Source of the DNA: Paenibacillus bovis
GTDB taxonomy: Bacteria; Bacillota; Bacilli; Paenibacillales; Paenibacillaceae
Assembly (NCBI RefSeq): GCF_001421015.2
Contig: NZ_CP013023.1
Coordinates: 3,589,501-3,653,500, forward strand
Direction: 5' to 3'
DNA: 64,000 nt
Below the pieces are notes generated by a model, which was not told where the DNA came from, did no database searches, and saw nothing but the letters and a program-made list of their open reading frames with translations. Shown here one piece after another: positions 1 to 9,126 of this stretch (position 1 is its first letter; every line of letters starts with the position of its first letter). The translations under genes and the position numbers were made by a program.

Positions 1-650
1 AGGAATTCGGGCTCGGACGGATTGTTTTCGATTTTCTGGCGAAGTCGTCTGATATTTACATCGACGATTTTGGGATCACCCATATAGTCTTTGCCCCATA
101 CATGATCCAGCAGCAGATCACGGCTAAGCGGTGTATTTTCTTTTTCGAGGAAAAACTGAACCAGCGAGAATTCAGTAGGTGTCAGCTCGATCATTTTGCC
201 GTTTTTCTTGAATTGTTTGGAGATCAGATCCAGCGTAAACGGACCGGATTCAAAAGATACCTTGGTATCCGATTCCCGCTGTACATTGACGCGGCGCAGC
301 AAAGACTGGATACGCGCGATTAGTTCGGTCGGGCTGAACGGCTTGCTCACATGATCGTCCGCACCCACCGACAGTGCATAGACCTTATCCTGCTCCTGTA
401 CTTTGGCTGTCAGAAAAATGATACCGATTCGTTCATTTTTCTCGCGAATCCGGCGACATACCTCAAACCCGTCAATACCCGGCACCATTACATCCAGCAG
501 TGCGATATCGATATCAGGTACCGTTTCCAACATATGCAGGGCCTGTTCCCCATTTTCGGTCTCCAGTACTTCAAATCCGTTACGTTTCAGGTTGATAATA
601 ATAAAACTGCGGATAGACTCTTCATCTTCCATAATTAGCACTTTACTCAT
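1..650 (-). CDS. OmpR/PhoB-family response regulator (3' end cut by window edge)
   Basis: DNA-binding response regulator of a two-component system. The reading frame is open from ATG at 648-650 to the window edge, giving 216 codons without a stop. An N-terminal receiver domain (about residues 1-118) has the acidic pair E8/D9, phosphoacceptor D53 in LLDVMVPG, T81 and K103 (SKPF). A C-terminal winged helix (from about 130) shows the typical VDVNIRRLRQKIE recognition region. Only the last few residues should be missing. It lies 29 nt downstream of the lipoprotein gene and is probably co-transcribed with it. A histidine kinase may follow outside the window. The acidic pocket reads MEDEE where most relatives have V(D/E)DD/E. 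The target genes cannot be inferred. Confidence 0.93.
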   Translation of the reverse strand, partial: MSKVLIMEDEESIRSFIIINLKRNGFEVLETENGEQALHMLETVPDIDIALLDVMVPGIDGFEVCRRIREKNERIGIIFLTAKVQEQDKVYALSVGADDHVSKPFSPTELIARIQSLLRRVNVQRESDTKVSFESGPFTLDLISKQFKKNGKMIELTPTEFSLVQFFLEKENTPLSRDLLLDHVWGKDYMGDPKIVDVNIRRLRQKIENNPSEPEF

Positions 651-679
651 GCAACTGTTCCTCCCTATTTCCCATGCGC

Positions 680-1930
680 TTAATTTTGAATAATATTAAT
701 TTTGTCATTTTCCCAGAGTGCGATAACCTGCCCTCTATTCTCGGCGATGATTTCCCAATCCCCGTTATGATTATTCCATTCATTTTCACTAAAGAATCGA
801 ACCTCGGCTACCTTTTCACCGGTATCCTTTAATACAAATCGCAAATCTTTATCTTTGTTGGATTTGGTATCCAGTGTAATCTTTTCCATCCAGTCACTGG
901 CAATTTTAATTACAAAACGACCTTCTTCATCCCTATACTGCTGGCTGACCAATTTTTCCAGTGTAACGCCGCCTGTCCATTGATAATAATTGGTAAACAA
1001 AGGCGTTTCGACCGGAGCGATATTTTCCCAGCCTGCCGGAATCTCGACCATGCCAATTTCCAAGATACCATCGTTATTAATATCTTCGCTGACAATCTGC
1101 ACGTCTTTCCAGGTTGCCTGACGACTGAGCTGGAATACATCCTCCAGCTTGCCATCTCTCATAATAAACAAGTGCGAGAATCCCGACTTCCCGAGTGCCT
1201 GATCCATAATAATACCATTCTGATCCGGGGCTACCTTACCGGCTACTACATTATAGGCACTTACGATATTGTTGAGATCAATAGAATCTATCTTTTTAAA
1301 TCCATTATCGTATCCATAGACTGTCACAGCTACATAATCAGGATTGCTGTTCATGGTCATGGTAGTCAGATTGTTAATCCCGTCTCCATCCATATCGATC
1401 GTTTCATAATAAGAGTAAGGCATATGATCTTCCTTGGTCAGCTTGCCTTTGTCATAATCATACACATCGAGCGTTTTCTGTGTATTATCATTGCTGGCTG
1501 TATCATTGGAATAACCGACCAGTAAATTGCGCCGCCCATCTCCGGTGATATCCGTAATCTCAACACTTTCCAGCGTAAAACCCGAACCCTCGATGGTCAG
1601 CTGCTTTACCCAGGTGTCTCCCGACTGCTCGAAGATCATTCCATTAATGCGGCCATTGGTCGTCTGATAAAAAACAATGGTCTCGCTCGTTCCATCTCCA
1701 TCCAGATCCACGGTCTGGATTCGGCTGGTGTTGCCGTTTTTGGGACTCTGGATACTCGCTCCTTCAGGCAGCTCGGCACTGATGACACTGCTCAGTGTCT
1801 GCTTGTCCGATGGAAGTTCCGGTGTCTGAATCAATGTCTTTGGATCAGACAGCGGGTTAAAGCTGCAGCCGCTCAGCAAAAAGAGCAAGCCGGCTACCGC
1901 CAGCATCCTGATCCATATCATTCGGTTCAT
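680..1930 (-). CDS. Lipoprotein with VCBS/FG-GAP-like Asp loops
   Basis: Predicted surface lipoprotein of 416 aa. It has a short basic N-terminus, a hydrophobic stretch and lipobox LLSGC with the lipidated Cys at residue 22. Four calcium-loop-like motifs of the D-x-D-x-D-G type lie near residues 75-81, 126-132, 178-184 and 285-292, as in VCBS/FG-GAP beta-propeller repeats. I chose ATG at 1928-1930 because AAGAGAG sits 8 nt upstream. An in-frame ATG at 1948 has a poorer ribosome site. The gene is between an ABC ATPase gene (stop at 1981) and a response regulator gene, so it may be a binding or sensory accessory of that unit. Function is not established; a beta-propeller fold is an inference from the repeats. 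Confidence 0.85.
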   Translation of the reverse strand: MNRMIWIRMLAVAGLLFLLSGCSFNPLSDPKTLIQTPELPSDKQTLSSVISAELPEGASIQSPKNGNTSRIQTVDLDGDGTSETIVFYQTTNGRINGMIFEQSGDTWVKQLTIEGSGFTLESVEITDITGDGRRNLLVGYSNDTASNDNTQKTLDVYDYDKGKLTKEDHMPYSYYETIDMDGDGINNLTTMTMNSNPDYVAVTVYGYDNGFKKIDSIDLNNIVSAYNVVAGKVAPDQNGIIMDQALGKSGFSHLFIMRDGKLEDVFQLSRQATWKDVQIVSEDINNDGILEIGMVEIPAGWENIAPVETPLFTNYYQWTGGVTLEKLVSQQYRDEEGRFVIKIASDWMEKITLDTKSNKDKDLRFVLKDTGEKVAEVRFFSENEWNNHNGDWEIIAENRGQVIALWENDKINIIQN

Positions 1931-1980
1931 TATTATCACTCTCTTCATCGGCCTGCCGTATAGATTGCAGGCCATTTTGG

Positions 1981-2712
1981 TTATAGCAATCTTCGTTCCG
2001 CGCTCGTCAACCTTCTTCCATTAATGTCAAAAGAAATCCGACCATCCTGCAAGCCAATAATCCGGGTGGCATAACGTTCGGCCAATTCCAGTGGAATAAC
2101 AGCAATCACTGTCAGCCTCTCACTTGTACACAGCGCGCGCAATGTCTTGATAACCTCTTCGCCGGATTTTGGATCCAGACCGGTAACCGGTTCGTCCGCC
2201 AGCACTACCTTGGCTCCATGGGCGAGAGCACGTGCAATCGCGACCCGCTGTCGTTCACCACCGCTGAGCGTACCTGCTTTCTGATGCGCTTTATCCAGCA
2301 GACCGAGTGTCTCCAGGATATCCATCGCTCCCATATAATCATCGGAACGAACCATGCCGGTCAGCATCCGCCAGACAGGTGTCTGCCCCGACTGGCCGAT
2401 CAGCACCGTTTTGAGTGCTGTACGCTCTGGATGAAGCTGTGGACTCTGCTCCAAAAAGGACCATTCCCGGCTAATTTTACGTTTGCCGCTGAAGCCGGAT
2501 TTGAGAATATCGGTATCTCCTACCCGGAAGCTTCCCTCCGACCAGGTCTCCCGCATAGCCAGACATTTCAGCAGCGTACTTTTACCGCTGCCGCTTGGGC
2601 CTACAAGTGCAATCATTTCGCCATGTTGAATTTCCAGGCTGATATCATCGAGTACTCTGGTTCTATCTTCTCCGACTATTTTTGTCAGATGATCTACGTG
2701 AATCATAGACAT
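1981..2712 (-). CDS. Orphan ABC transporter ATP-binding protein, PhnC-like
   Basis: 243 aa ATP-binding cassette. Visible motifs: Walker A GPSGSGKST (38-46), Q-loop glutamine around 89-92, signature LSGGE (149-153), Walker B VVLADE (169-174) and D-loop GLD (178-180). Overall it resembles phosphonate/metal-type importer ATPases such as PhnC. At the H-loop, where the family has a histidine before the LA-x-x-YA segment, this protein reads AVIPLELAERYA, so the switch histidine appears to be isoleucine. No permease gene is nearby. The next genes on the same strand are the lipoprotein and the response regulator. Start ATG at 2710-2712 has AAGGGCGG about 10 nt upstream. Substrate unknown; it may have a non-transport or regulatory role. 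Confidence 0.85.
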   Translation of the reverse strand: MSMIHVDHLTKIVGEDRTRVLDDISLEIQHGEMIALVGPSGSGKSTLLKCLAMRETWSEGSFRVGDTDILKSGFSGKRKISREWSFLEQSPQLHPERTALKTVLIGQSGQTPVWRMLTGMVRSDDYMGAMDILETLGLLDKAHQKAGTLSGGERQRVAIARALAHGAKVVLADEPVTGLDPKSGEEVIKTLRALCTSERLTVIAVIPLELAERYATRIIGLQDGRISFDINGRRLTSAERRLL

Positions 2713-2906
2713 TGTTGCGACCGCCCTTCTGCACTATTCATCCCAACTTGATCTGCTGGTTCCAGATCATTTGGTGTCATCATGCTACTGATCGAGCAGC
2801 AGCGAACTTGCTATCTATCGCAACTCTCTTTCATATCAGCAACATTATTGCTCTTATTTATATAGTTTAGGGGAAAAAGCGGATAAATGCCATCTGCGCT
2901 TGGATT

Positions 2907-4091
2907 TTATTTTGCTTTTTCACGGAATACGAACCCCATAGCTGCAAAAAGAATATAACAGCCGCCCAGTACCCAGAACAGACTGGACGCAGATCCCATC
3001 TCGATTCCCTTGCCGCCTACTGCCGGGCCGACAATACTTCCGAAGTTAAAATGAAAAGAAGCCAGTACGTTGGCTGCAGGCAAGTACATTTTGGGCAGAA
3101 TATCTGCCGCATATGCCAGTCCCAATGAGAAAAAGGAACCGATCAATCCACCCGCTACAGCAAATAGTGCTGCCATCGTCCAAATATTGGTGCCGGCAAG
3201 TGGTACCAGCACAAACAGTAGTCCCCCGATACTGCCGGATAGCATAAGTATCTTTTTACGTCCAAACCGATCGCTCAGCATACCAAGCGGCAGCTGAAGT
3301 ACAAGACCTCCTATACCGATAAAAGGAAGAAGGAAAGCGATCGCATCTGTAGTCAGACCAATCCGCAATCCATAGACCGGGAAGTTGCTGTTCATTGCTG
3401 CTTCCATATAGCCGTACAGCAGTGCCGGAATCAGCGCATACCAAGCCCAGCGATAGCTGCGGCCAAAGCGTCCTTTTTGCGGTTCGGAGCCTTCTTCCTT
3501 GGCAGGCTTGCCATCCGGCAGTTTCATCCATACGAGTACGGTTACTATAATAAATAAAAGCGTCATGATCAGGAAAGGAGCCATCATTCCCCAGTCAAGC
3601 AGCTGTATGCCGAGCGGACCAATGCTGAATCCGATCCCGTAGGACATTCCATAAATAGAAAGGTTGCGTCCTCTTTTCTCGGCAGGCGCGGCCATCAATA
3701 CCCATAGCTGTGCCGAGTAATGAATAGCACTGTCTCCAATACCAACCAGCATACGCAGTACAAACCAGAAAGCTATACTTGGGTAAAGCGGGAACAGCGG
3801 CAGGGTGATGACTACCAGCAGCAATCCGCAGAGCATCAGCTTTTTGAAGCCGAGTACACCGAGCAGACGCTCTGCTGCCAGTGTCATGGCAAAAGAGCCG
3901 ACATACAGAGCAGCAGCGTTCAATCCGTTGACTGTGGATGATACACCCATCTTCTCCAGAAAAATAGCCAGCACCGGCAGTAGCATACCCTGACTAAGCC
4001 CTGCGGTAATAATCGCAATAATCAGAATCACAAAATGAGATGTCTGGTTCGAATAAATAGATGAACGATTAGATGATGTTGTGTCAGACAA
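2907..4091 (-). CDS. Major facilitator superfamily transporter
   Basis: 394 aa membrane protein with about 12 hydrophobic segments and the MFS A-type loop between helices 2 and 3; a second loop, LSDRFGRKK, follows the central cytoplasmic region. It is probably a drug or small-molecule exporter of the DHA1 type; the substrate cannot be read from sequence. I place the start at TTG (4089-4091, protein LSDTTSS with fMet), because GGAGGAAATATC lies directly upstream. An upstream ATG in frame would add 37 residues of unlikely sequence. The gene is divergent from the ArsR-like regulator at 4357 across 265 nt, suggesting local regulation. Confidence 0.88.
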   Translation of the reverse strand: MSDTTSSNRSSIYSNQTSHFVILIIAIITAGLSQGMLLPVLAIFLEKMGVSSTVNGLNAAALYVGSFAMTLAAERLLGVLGFKKLMLCGLLLVVITLPLFPLYPSIAFWFVLRMLVGIGDSAIHYSAQLWVLMAAPAEKRGRNLSIYGMSYGIGFSIGPLGIQLLDWGMMAPFLIMTLLFIIVTVLVWMKLPDGKPAKEEGSEPQKGRFGRSYRWAWYALIPALLYGYMEAAMNSNFPVYGLRIGLTTDAIAFLLPFIGIGGLVLQLPLGMLSDRFGRKKILMLSGSIGGLLFVLVPLAGTNIWTMAALFAVAGGLIGSFFSLGLAYAADILPKMYLPAANVLASFHFNFGSIVGPAVGGKGIEMGSASSLFWVLGGCYILFAAMGFVFREKAK

Positions 4092-4356
4092 GATATTTCC
4101 TCCATTTTTATGTATCAGCATTTTACAAAACGCTGTATCTATGCTGTAATTTGGTATAGTGAACAGTATGCAACAAACTGCGATTCCTGTCCGGTTTGGC
4201 AAAATACGACAGCTTCCTGTCCACCTGTGCTACCCGAACATTATAGTGGACAATCTGCACGCAAACAAGCCATAATAAGCACAACAGGAAGTTAGGAATC
4301 AAGCCTGTTACAGGAATGCATTGACTGATGATTATATTCTGGGAGGTTCTCGTTTC
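4092..4356. promoter_or_regulatory. Divergent promoter region between MFS gene and ArsR-like regulator
   Basis: This 265-nt stretch must hold the promoters for both divergent genes. The ribosome sites are clear (GGAGGA for the MFS gene, GGGAGG at about 4341-4346 for the regulator). I could not assign an operator with confidence. The arrangement is the usual one for a transporter controlled by a neighbouring regulator. Confidence 0.45.
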
Positions 4357-5274
4357 ATGAGCTATCAAGTGAAAATAGACGTTTCCCCCATTTATGATCT
4401 GCTCGGAAGTTTCATGGTCTATGTCACCAAGAAATGGATACGGGATATCGATCTCGGCACCGAGTGGATTCGGGAAATTGACAATACATTAAGCCATGGA
4501 GTACGCCTCGCGATACTGGAAGCCTCCTCCTGGCCGTTCGACGATTATGATGCACTGTATGCCTGGGCAAGCTGTCGTCAGCCTGACGGTTCGGTGCAGC
4601 ATTTTCTTGAGCATCTTGAGAACACTCCGGAAAATAGCATGTGGGATGAGATTCATCCTATGATGCCTTCGCTCTCGCTAAATGATAGTATTCGTATTCA
4701 GCGAAGTTATGCTCCACTACTCAAATTGTGGTACGAGCATTATTTCCACCAGATTGAAGGACAGATCATGCCGCTTATTACAGAAGACGGCGAAGAAAAA
4801 ATCGGTCTGCTCGATAAAATGGAACCAGAAGCACTGATCGAGTATGCTTCAGGCGGTCTGGTCGTCTCTCCAATGCCTGGACTGCATACGGTTATTCTGT
4901 TCCCCACTGTGCATAACCGTCCTATCAATACGTACTGTTTTTATGATGGCGTGCTGTTGATCCAGTATCCTGTCGAGGTACCGGAAGAAGGCGAAGAAGA
5001 TCCGCCCAACATGCTGCTGCGTCTGACCCGGGCCCTGTCGGACCCTGAACGTCTGCGGATGCTACGCTATATTGGCGGAGAACCTCGCTCACTGCAAGAG
5101 ATGGCTCATGATCTGCTCCAGCCACAGGAGACACTTATGCATCATCTGATGATGCTCCGCGTAGCTGGACTGCTGCGCATTCATCTGGGCCGGGAAGATA
5201 TTGACCGCTTCAGTCTGCGGCAGGATGGAGTATCCGAGCTGCAGCTATTTTTGGAATCGTATATCCGTATTTAA
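4357..5274 (+). CDS. ArsR-family winged-helix regulator
   Basis: 305 aa. The first two thirds resemble the extended N-terminal region of ArsR-like regulators of the DUF5937 type. The C-terminal part (about 225-300) is a winged helix with the ArsR signature order ALSDPERLRMLRYI, a helix-turn-helix around SLQEMAHDLLQPQETLMHHL and wing residues LLRIHLGRED. No clear CxC metal site is visible. ATG at 4357 follows GGGAGG, and the gene stops 12 nt before the HAD hydrolase start, so the two form an operon. It is divergent from the MFS exporter gene and may control it. The ligand is unknown. Confidence 0.85.
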   Translation: MSYQVKIDVSPIYDLLGSFMVYVTKKWIRDIDLGTEWIREIDNTLSHGVRLAILEASSWPFDDYDALYAWASCRQPDGSVQHFLEHLENTPENSMWDEIHPMMPSLSLNDSIRIQRSYAPLLKLWYEHYFHQIEGQIMPLITEDGEEKIGLLDKMEPEALIEYASGGLVVSPMPGLHTVILFPTVHNRPINTYCFYDGVLLIQYPVEVPEEGEEDPPNMLLRLTRALSDPERLRMLRYIGGEPRSLQEMAHDLLQPQETLMHHLMMLRVAGLLRIHLGREDIDRFSLRQDGVSELQLFLESYIRI

Positions 5275-5286
5275 GGAGTGAACCCC

Positions 5287-6054
5287 ATGAAAGACATTCG
5301 GCACCAGCATCTGATCTTCGATATGGATGATACGCTGATTTACTGTAATAAGTATTTTAATCTGATTCTCGATGAATTTATTAGCCTGCTGTCCGGCTGG
5401 TTTGCGGACGAAGGACTGCAAATGCATGATATTCGCCAAAAACAGATCGAGATTGATGTCGCCGGCGTCCACCAGGTTGGATTTGCCAGTGAACATTTCC
5501 CTCGCTCCCTGGTCGAGACTTATCATCATTTCAGCCAATTGTATAACCGTCCTACCTCCGAGCTGGAGGAGCATCAATTGCGTCTGCTCGGCAGCAGTGT
5601 CTACGAAAAAGAAGTAGAAGCTTATCCAGGTATGGTGGAGACATTGGAGATGCTTCAGCAGGCTGGACATACACTGTACCTGTACACTGGCGGCGAAAAT
5701 GCTATTCAACAGCGCAAAATTGATCAAATGAAGCTCACATCATATTTTGATTCGCGTATCTTTATCCGTCAGCACAAAAATGTAACTGCGCTGGAAGAGA
5801 TCATTACTTCACATCTATTGCCTCGTCAGGACACCTGGATGATCGGTAATTCCCTGCGCTCGGATGTGCAGCCCGCTCTACAGGCATCACTAAATACGAT
5901 TTATATCAAACACGAACTGGAATGGGCATACGATATTATAGAGCTCCAGGCTGGAACCGAGCAATCGTTCCATACTGTATCCAAATTGACAGAGGTACCT
6001 GATGTGATCCACCAGAGCCTCCGCATTCATGAGAAAAAACGGACTTCGGGATAA
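5287..6054 (+). CDS. HAD-superfamily hydrolase
   Basis: 255 aa haloacid dehalogenase-like phosphatase. Motif I is FDMDDTL with nucleophile D12 and D14, motif II is LYTGG near residue 140, the conserved Lys lies in the following segment and motif III is around MIGNSLRSDV. A helical cap separates motifs I and II, typical of subfamily I. ATG at 5287 has GGAGTG 6 nt upstream; a GTG at 5278 lies inside that ribosome site and is unlikely. It follows the ArsR-like gene by 12 nt and ends at a strong terminator. Substrate unknown. Confidence 0.85.
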   Translation: MKDIRHQHLIFDMDDTLIYCNKYFNLILDEFISLLSGWFADEGLQMHDIRQKQIEIDVAGVHQVGFASEHFPRSLVETYHHFSQLYNRPTSELEEHQLRLLGSSVYEKEVEAYPGMVETLEMLQQAGHTLYLYTGGENAIQQRKIDQMKLTSYFDSRIFIRQHKNVTALEEIITSHLLPRQDTWMIGNSLRSDVQPALQASLNTIYIKHELEWAYDIIELQAGTEQSFHTVSKLTEVPDVIHQSLRIHEKKRTSG

Positions 6055-6073
6055 TCCCGGGTCCGTTTTTTTG
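6035..6073 (+). terminator. Rho-independent terminator after the HAD gene
   Basis: GC-rich hairpin with arms AAAAAACGGAC and GTCCGTTTTTT around an inner CGGG/CCCG pairing, followed by a T run. It overlaps the last codons of the HAD gene and ends the ArsR-HAD transcript. Confidence 0.85.
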
Positions 6074-6309
6074 CGGATCATACCTGATCTTGCGTCAGAT
6101 GAATTCATCGACGCTGTATATCTCCTGTAAGGTCCCTCTGTCTTATCTTGCCGGCTGAACCCTGTTTTCATTTCCGCACATGTTGTGTTTTTTTTGCATA
6201 TTGCGTTTTTTTGCATTTTGCGGGTATATTCCTGTTTTGGTCTTCTCAGAGACCATACCTTGGGAATGCTCATTCCGCTTTTGGACTTGACAGACTGCAC
6301 TCCAATCGC

Positions 6310-8634
6310 TCAGGAATGAACGGCTTCAACCATCAGCTTGCCGGTTTCTTTTTCAGCCAGCTTGATTCTTCCCTTGTGCGTTTGACCGCCTTTTTTAAAA
6401 GACAGTACCTGGGTTTCTCCCTTTTCGAGCAGTGATTTTAACATGGTGACCGAGATATTTTTGCCCACATACTCTTTCCAGATCACAAATTTGCAGCCCT
6501 GCTTGAAATGAGAACATCCATATCCTTTGCGACCTTCGATAATGAATCCACCGCATCCACGACATGGACAGCTACCCAGTGCAGCATGTTCTCCAGCTGC
6601 TCCGAGCGACACCTTTTTCTCTACGGTCGCTGTTGCCGCAGCTGACGAAATTCCGCGGCTGCTACCGCTGCGTGCAGGCGTACTTTTGCCTGAGGAGGAT
6701 GCGGTTTTTGGACGTGTACGTGCGGTTGAACTGCCGGCGCCGGATTTTCCTTTGCCCCTGGAACGGCTGCCTTCATCACCAAATGCTCCCGCTGCTGCTG
6801 GCAGCTGTGTGCTTACTTTATCAATAACAGACACAGCAAACTTTTTGACACTTTCCAGAAAGCGATCCGGGTCGGCTTCGCCACGTGAAATCTGGTTCAG
6901 ACGACGCTCCCACTGCCCTGTCATCTCGGGAGAGGTGAGCAGCTCGACTCCGGCTGCCCGAATCAGTTCGATCGCCGCTCTTCCTTTCAGGGTAAGTTCG
7001 ATTTTTTTACCGCTGGCAGTCACATAACCGACCTGCTTAAGACGCTCGATAGTAGCCGCCCGTGTGGCAGGTGTGCCAAGACCCGATTCTTTCATCGCAT
7101 CCCGAAGCTCCTCGTTCTCGATCTGCTTGCCGGCACTTTCCATCGCTTTGAGCAGTGTACCTTCGGTATACGGTTTGGGTGGCTGTGTCGCTTTTTCTTT
7201 TACATCTACTTTGCGGCATAAAACAGGCAGCTTGCTGTCGATAACAAAAGGCTCCTGTACTTCTTCTTCCTGATCTTCTTCTTTATCCGAATTTTTGCGA
7301 GCAGAGGATTTGCCGCCGCTTTTGGATTTATCCTTATCGGGCAGCGTTACCTTCCAGCCCAGAAATAATAATTCTTTGACTGCCGTCTTGAAGGTCTCCT
7401 GTTCCACCACTGTCATAACGGTATGATGCTTATACTCTGCCGGTGGATAAAATTGGGCCAGAAAACGGCGCACAATCAGATCATACAGCTGCTGTTCTTC
7501 CTTGCTAAGAGTGCCCGGCTTTTTGAGAGTTGGTAAAATGGCATGGTGATCTTCTACTTTGGCAGGATTACAGACGGCTTTGTTATTCACATGTACCCGT
7601 TTACCATCTGCGCCTCCTGCGAGCTCTTCATACGGCGTATTTTTGAGCATTCCCAGCACTTTATGCATCCCGTCAATATTTTGCTCGGTGACATAGTTGG
7701 AGTTGGTACGCGGGTAAGAAATCACTTTATGACGCTCATATAGCGCCTGGGCAACATCCAGTGTTTTTTTGGCAGAATATCCAAACTTGGCATTGGCATC
7801 CCGCTGAAGCAGAGTTAAATCGTACAATTTATACGGATACTCTTTGCTTTCGCGAATATCGTACTTGGTAATTTGTCCTTCTTTGCCTTTGACTTTGTCT
7901 GCGATTGCTTCGCCTTTGGCTTTGTCGGTAATCCGGTCTCCCTGCCATACTCCTTCATAGGTTTTATCGTGCTGCTTGAAGCTGGCTCTTACTTCGTAGA
8001 AGGTCTGGGAATCAAATGCCTCGATTTCTTTTTGCCGATCATAAATCAGCGCCAGTACAGGAGTTTGTACTCGCCCTACTGATAGCAGATTGTTGTGCTT
8101 GGTCGTAAATGCGCGTGAAGCATTCATCCCGATCAGCCAATCCGCTTCGCTGCGCGCTCGTGCAGCCCGCGTCAGATTCTCAAACTCGCTGCTATCCCGC
8201 AGCTGGTCAAACCCTTTGCGTATACTTTCCGGAGTCAGATCCGAAATCCATAGCCGCTTAACCGGCTGACGCAGCTTGAGCTGACGCTGAATCAGGGCGA
8301 AAATATGCTGTCCCTCCCGCCCGGCATCACACGCGTTCACGATGCGGTCACAGCGCTTGGCCAAGTCACCAATTACTTTTAGCTGATCCTTGGTACGCGG
8401 ATTTGGTACAATTTTGAATTCGTCGGGAATGATCGGCAGATCTCTGAAATTCCATTTTTTATACTTGGGATCATAGGCATCCGGTTCAGCCAATCCGATC
8501 AAATGGCCGATCGCCCAGGTAATAATGTATTGATCCCCTTCGAGATGCGTGCGCTGATTGCGCGCTTTTGGTTCGATAACGGCCGCAATATTACGTCCCA
8601 TATCCGGCTTCTCGGCAATGACTAGAATTTTCAT
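6310..8634 (-). CDS. topB: DNA topoisomerase III
   Basis: 774 aa type IA topoisomerase that relaxes negatively supercoiled DNA and decatenates replication intermediates. The N-terminal Toprim domain carries E8 and the CDAGREG motif (D103, E107). The active-site tyrosine is Y307 in SYPRTNS. A Ser/Ala/Arg/Gly-rich basic linker (about residues 650-700) leads to a C-terminal zinc-ribbon-like module with Cys residues in CPCRGCG and a later GYGC...GC pair. ATG at 8632-8634 follows AAAGGAATGAAAGC; upstream in-frame codons give an implausible extension. It is about 50 residues longer than typical Bacillus TopB, mainly because of the linker and tail. Single-gene unit. Confidence 0.96.
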   Translation of the reverse strand: MKILVIAEKPDMGRNIAAVIEPKARNQRTHLEGDQYIITWAIGHLIGLAEPDAYDPKYKKWNFRDLPIIPDEFKIVPNPRTKDQLKVIGDLAKRCDRIVNACDAGREGQHIFALIQRQLKLRQPVKRLWISDLTPESIRKGFDQLRDSSEFENLTRAARARSEADWLIGMNASRAFTTKHNNLLSVGRVQTPVLALIYDRQKEIEAFDSQTFYEVRASFKQHDKTYEGVWQGDRITDKAKGEAIADKVKGKEGQITKYDIRESKEYPYKLYDLTLLQRDANAKFGYSAKKTLDVAQALYERHKVISYPRTNSNYVTEQNIDGMHKVLGMLKNTPYEELAGGADGKRVHVNNKAVCNPAKVEDHHAILPTLKKPGTLSKEEQQLYDLIVRRFLAQFYPPAEYKHHTVMTVVEQETFKTAVKELLFLGWKVTLPDKDKSKSGGKSSARKNSDKEEDQEEEVQEPFVIDSKLPVLCRKVDVKEKATQPPKPYTEGTLLKAMESAGKQIENEELRDAMKESGLGTPATRAATIERLKQVGYVTASGKKIELTLKGRAAIELIRAAGVELLTSPEMTGQWERRLNQISRGEADPDRFLESVKKFAVSVIDKVSTQLPAAAGAFGDEGSRSRGKGKSGAGSSTARTRPKTASSSGKSTPARSGSSRGISSAAATATVEKKVSLGAAGEHAALGSCPCRGCGGFIIEGRKGYGCSHFKQGCKFVIWKEYVGKNISVTMLKSLLEKGETQVLSFKKGGQTHKGRIKLAEKETGKLMVEAVHS

Positions 8635-8819
8635 GCTTTCATTCCTTTCCGGGAATGGACTACCATAAGGTTGGTTACATTCTTGGATGTGACTTCTGAA
8701 ACTGGATATTGAAGACAGTGATTGCGTATAGATAGTGATTGCGCGTAGACAGTAACCACTACAATACTTCATATCCAGGTTTTCATACTTTCAGCAATTG
8801 AATCTCTTGGTATTTCGGC

Positions 8820-8858
8820 AAAAAAGGAGCTACACTCTGGAGTGCAGCCCCCTTTCTC
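8820..8858 (-). terminator. Second terminator downstream of gltD
   Basis: On the minus strand a hairpin with arms GGGGCTGCACT and AGTGTAGCTCC is followed by six T residues. It resembles the closer terminator at 8972-9006 and probably acts as backup. Confidence 0.75.
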
Positions 8859-8971
8859 ACGTACCTATTACTCACTTCACATTATAGCATATTGTGTTTT
8901 AGAATTCGATGAAAGAATCGGCATCAACAAAGACACTTCTACACACTTCTATTAGTTCCATCTGTAGTATA

Positions 8972-9006
8972 GCAAAAAGACCACACTGGAGAGTGCAGTC
9001 TTTTTT
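8972..9006 (-). terminator. Bidirectional terminator downstream of gltD
   Basis: Hairpin with arms AAAAAGACTGCACT and AGTGTGGTCTTTTT on the minus strand, followed by T-rich sequence on both strands. First terminator met after gltD. Confidence 0.8.
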
Positions 9007-9126
9007 CCATACTGTTCAATGATGTCGTTTCTACATTTTATTACTACTAATCAGCTTGCATATACAACAGGGTTATTGGATATATAAGAGTGTCTAACGT
9101 CTAACATTTTAATGATCAAATTAGGT

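Larger units (their letters stand above)
8635..9126. other. Intergenic region gltD-topB
   Basis: 492 nt without a gene. It holds two similar intrinsic terminators (listed separately) and, between 8635 and about 8800, the presumed topB promoter, which I could not define well. Confidence 0.6.

Noticed and set aside
5890..6309. Gene in the gap before topB
   Set aside because: Open frames there overlap the HAD gene or the terminator and show no coding character; only small hairpins are seen.
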